DNA from: Candidatus Omnitrophota bacterium
Lineage (GTDB): Bacteria; Omnitrophota; Gorgyraeia; Zapsychrales; JANLHA01
Direction of reading: 5' to 3'
Length of the DNA stretch: 5,843 nucleotides
Assembly: GCA_024653845.1 (NCBI GenBank)
Contig: JANLHA010000011.1
Span: forward strand, 1-5,843
Part shown: positions 5,333 to 5,843 of the stretch, in pieces
How positions within the stretch are numbered: position 1 is the first letter of the stretch
Layout: each line of letters begins with the position of its first letter
Made by a program: the position numbers and the translations under genes
Notes under the pieces: generated by a model
What the model saw: only the letters and a program-made list of their open reading frames with translations
What the model was told of the DNA's origin: nothing
The model's database searches: none

Positions 5333-5843
5333 TCAAATCACTCGTTCATTTCCACCGTCGATGGGAATCTGTGCACCTGTTGTTTTTGAAAACACTGATC
5401 CGGCCATGACACACACCAAATTGGCCACATCAACTGACGTGATTTCAGTTTTGAGCAAATTGCTTTTTTTATATTCCTCAATAGACATTCCATATCGCTT
5501 GGCACGTTCCGCCAAAACTTGTGGCGTCCAAATGGCTGTGTCAAAAACCTGATTCGGATGAATCACATTCACACGAATTCCATCCGAGCCTAATTCCAAT
5601 GCCGCAACCCGCGCCATCTGTGTTAAACCCGCTTTTGCTACAGAATAGGCACCAGCTCCCGGGCCTGGTGCCGGAACATTTTTAGAACCCATGATGACAA
5701 CCGCAGGATCTACACCCACTTTCAAATAAGGAATGGCGGCTTTCAACAAGCGCTGATGGCTCGTCAAGTTGACATCCAAACTCTTTTGCCATGTTCCCGA
5801 CGACATCTCCGCCAGGCTTTCGCTAGCAAAAAATAAACCCGCA
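5333..5843 (-). CDS. Short-chain dehydrogenase/reductase, C-terminal part (N-terminus beyond window)
   Basis: This is the C-terminal 169 residues of a classical SDR oxidoreductase that uses NAD(P)H; the dinucleotide-binding N-terminus lies outside the window. The visible part begins at AGL, the remainder of the family's NAG motif, and the frame is open to the edge, so ATG 5804-5806 is an internal Met. Counting that Met as 1, the catalytic tetrad is Asn13 (DVNLT), Ser41 (MGSKN), Tyr54 and Lys58 (AYSVAK), with the standard 13-residue Ser-Tyr spacing. The segment RVNVIHPNQVF replaces the common RVN-P-G-T turn. The tail, with LAERAKRYGMSIEEYKKSNLL, EITSVDVANL, TTGA and IDGGN, closely resembles the SDR half of bifunctional rhamnulose-1-phosphate aldolase/dehydrogenase-like proteins. 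The full protein may therefore be a fusion with an aldolase domain. A stand-alone SDR remains possible. The substrate is not determined. Confidence 0.9.
   Translation of the reverse strand, partial: AGLFFASESLAEMSSGTWQKSLDVNLTSHQRLLKAAIPYLKVGVDPAVVIMGSKNVPAPGPGAGAYSVAKAGLTQMARVAALELGSDGIRVNVIHPNQVFDTAIWTPQVLAERAKRYGMSIEEYKKSNLLKTEITSVDVANLVCVMAGSVFSKTTGAQIPIDGGNERVI

Noticed and set aside
1..5843. CRISPR array, insertion sequence or toxin-antitoxin pair
   Set aside because: No regularly spaced repeats, transposase motifs or paired small toxin-like genes are seen anywhere in the window.

Overview
The window is a stretch of a bacterial chromosome of moderate, sub-50% G+C content, with every recognisable gene on the minus strand. 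The organism is probably a diderm (Gram-negative-type) bacterium: one gene encodes a secreted double-module M16 zinc protease with a clear signal peptide, and another encodes a CpaF-type secretion/pilus ATPase. The phylum cannot be fixed from the sequence. An uncultured lineage such as Omnitrophota is a guess, not a result.

In transcription order (right to left) the layout is as follows. (1) The C-terminal part of a short-chain dehydrogenase runs off the right edge; its tail resembles the dehydrogenase half of bifunctional aldolase/dehydrogenases. (2) A 150-bp spacer follows. (3) Next is an intact tRNA-Ser(GGA). (4) Then comes a solitary class I SAM-dependent methyltransferase of FkbM-like type, whose real start lies well downstream of the tRNA. 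(5) A short gap contains a 22-nt degenerate copy of the T-arm plus 3' acceptor strand of that tRNA. (6) A 178-residue protein of unknown function follows. (7) It overlaps by 11 nt the secreted M16 peptidase. (8) After a 63-bp gap comes the N-terminal 241 residues of a CpaF-family ATPase, cut by the left edge just after its Walker A box.

Two units look functional. The unknown 178-residue gene and the M16 protease are almost certainly cotranscribed and translationally coupled. The CpaF-like ATPase lies downstream in the same direction, possibly with its own promoter. No other secretion or pilus gene is visible, so its system cannot be named.

The most unusual part is the tRNA-Ser neighbourhood. 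The methyltransferase is bracketed by the intact tRNA 3' end and a same-orientation degenerate copy of it about 1.06 kb away. That is the arrangement left when an element integrates at a tRNA gene and later decays. Two further tRNA-like scraps lie close by: a 5'-end-like fragment upstream, and an inverted T-arm/variable-arm fragment that supplies the methyltransferase ribosome binding site. No integrase is present in the window, so the island interpretation is an inference. No CRISPR array, insertion sequence or complete novel system was found.
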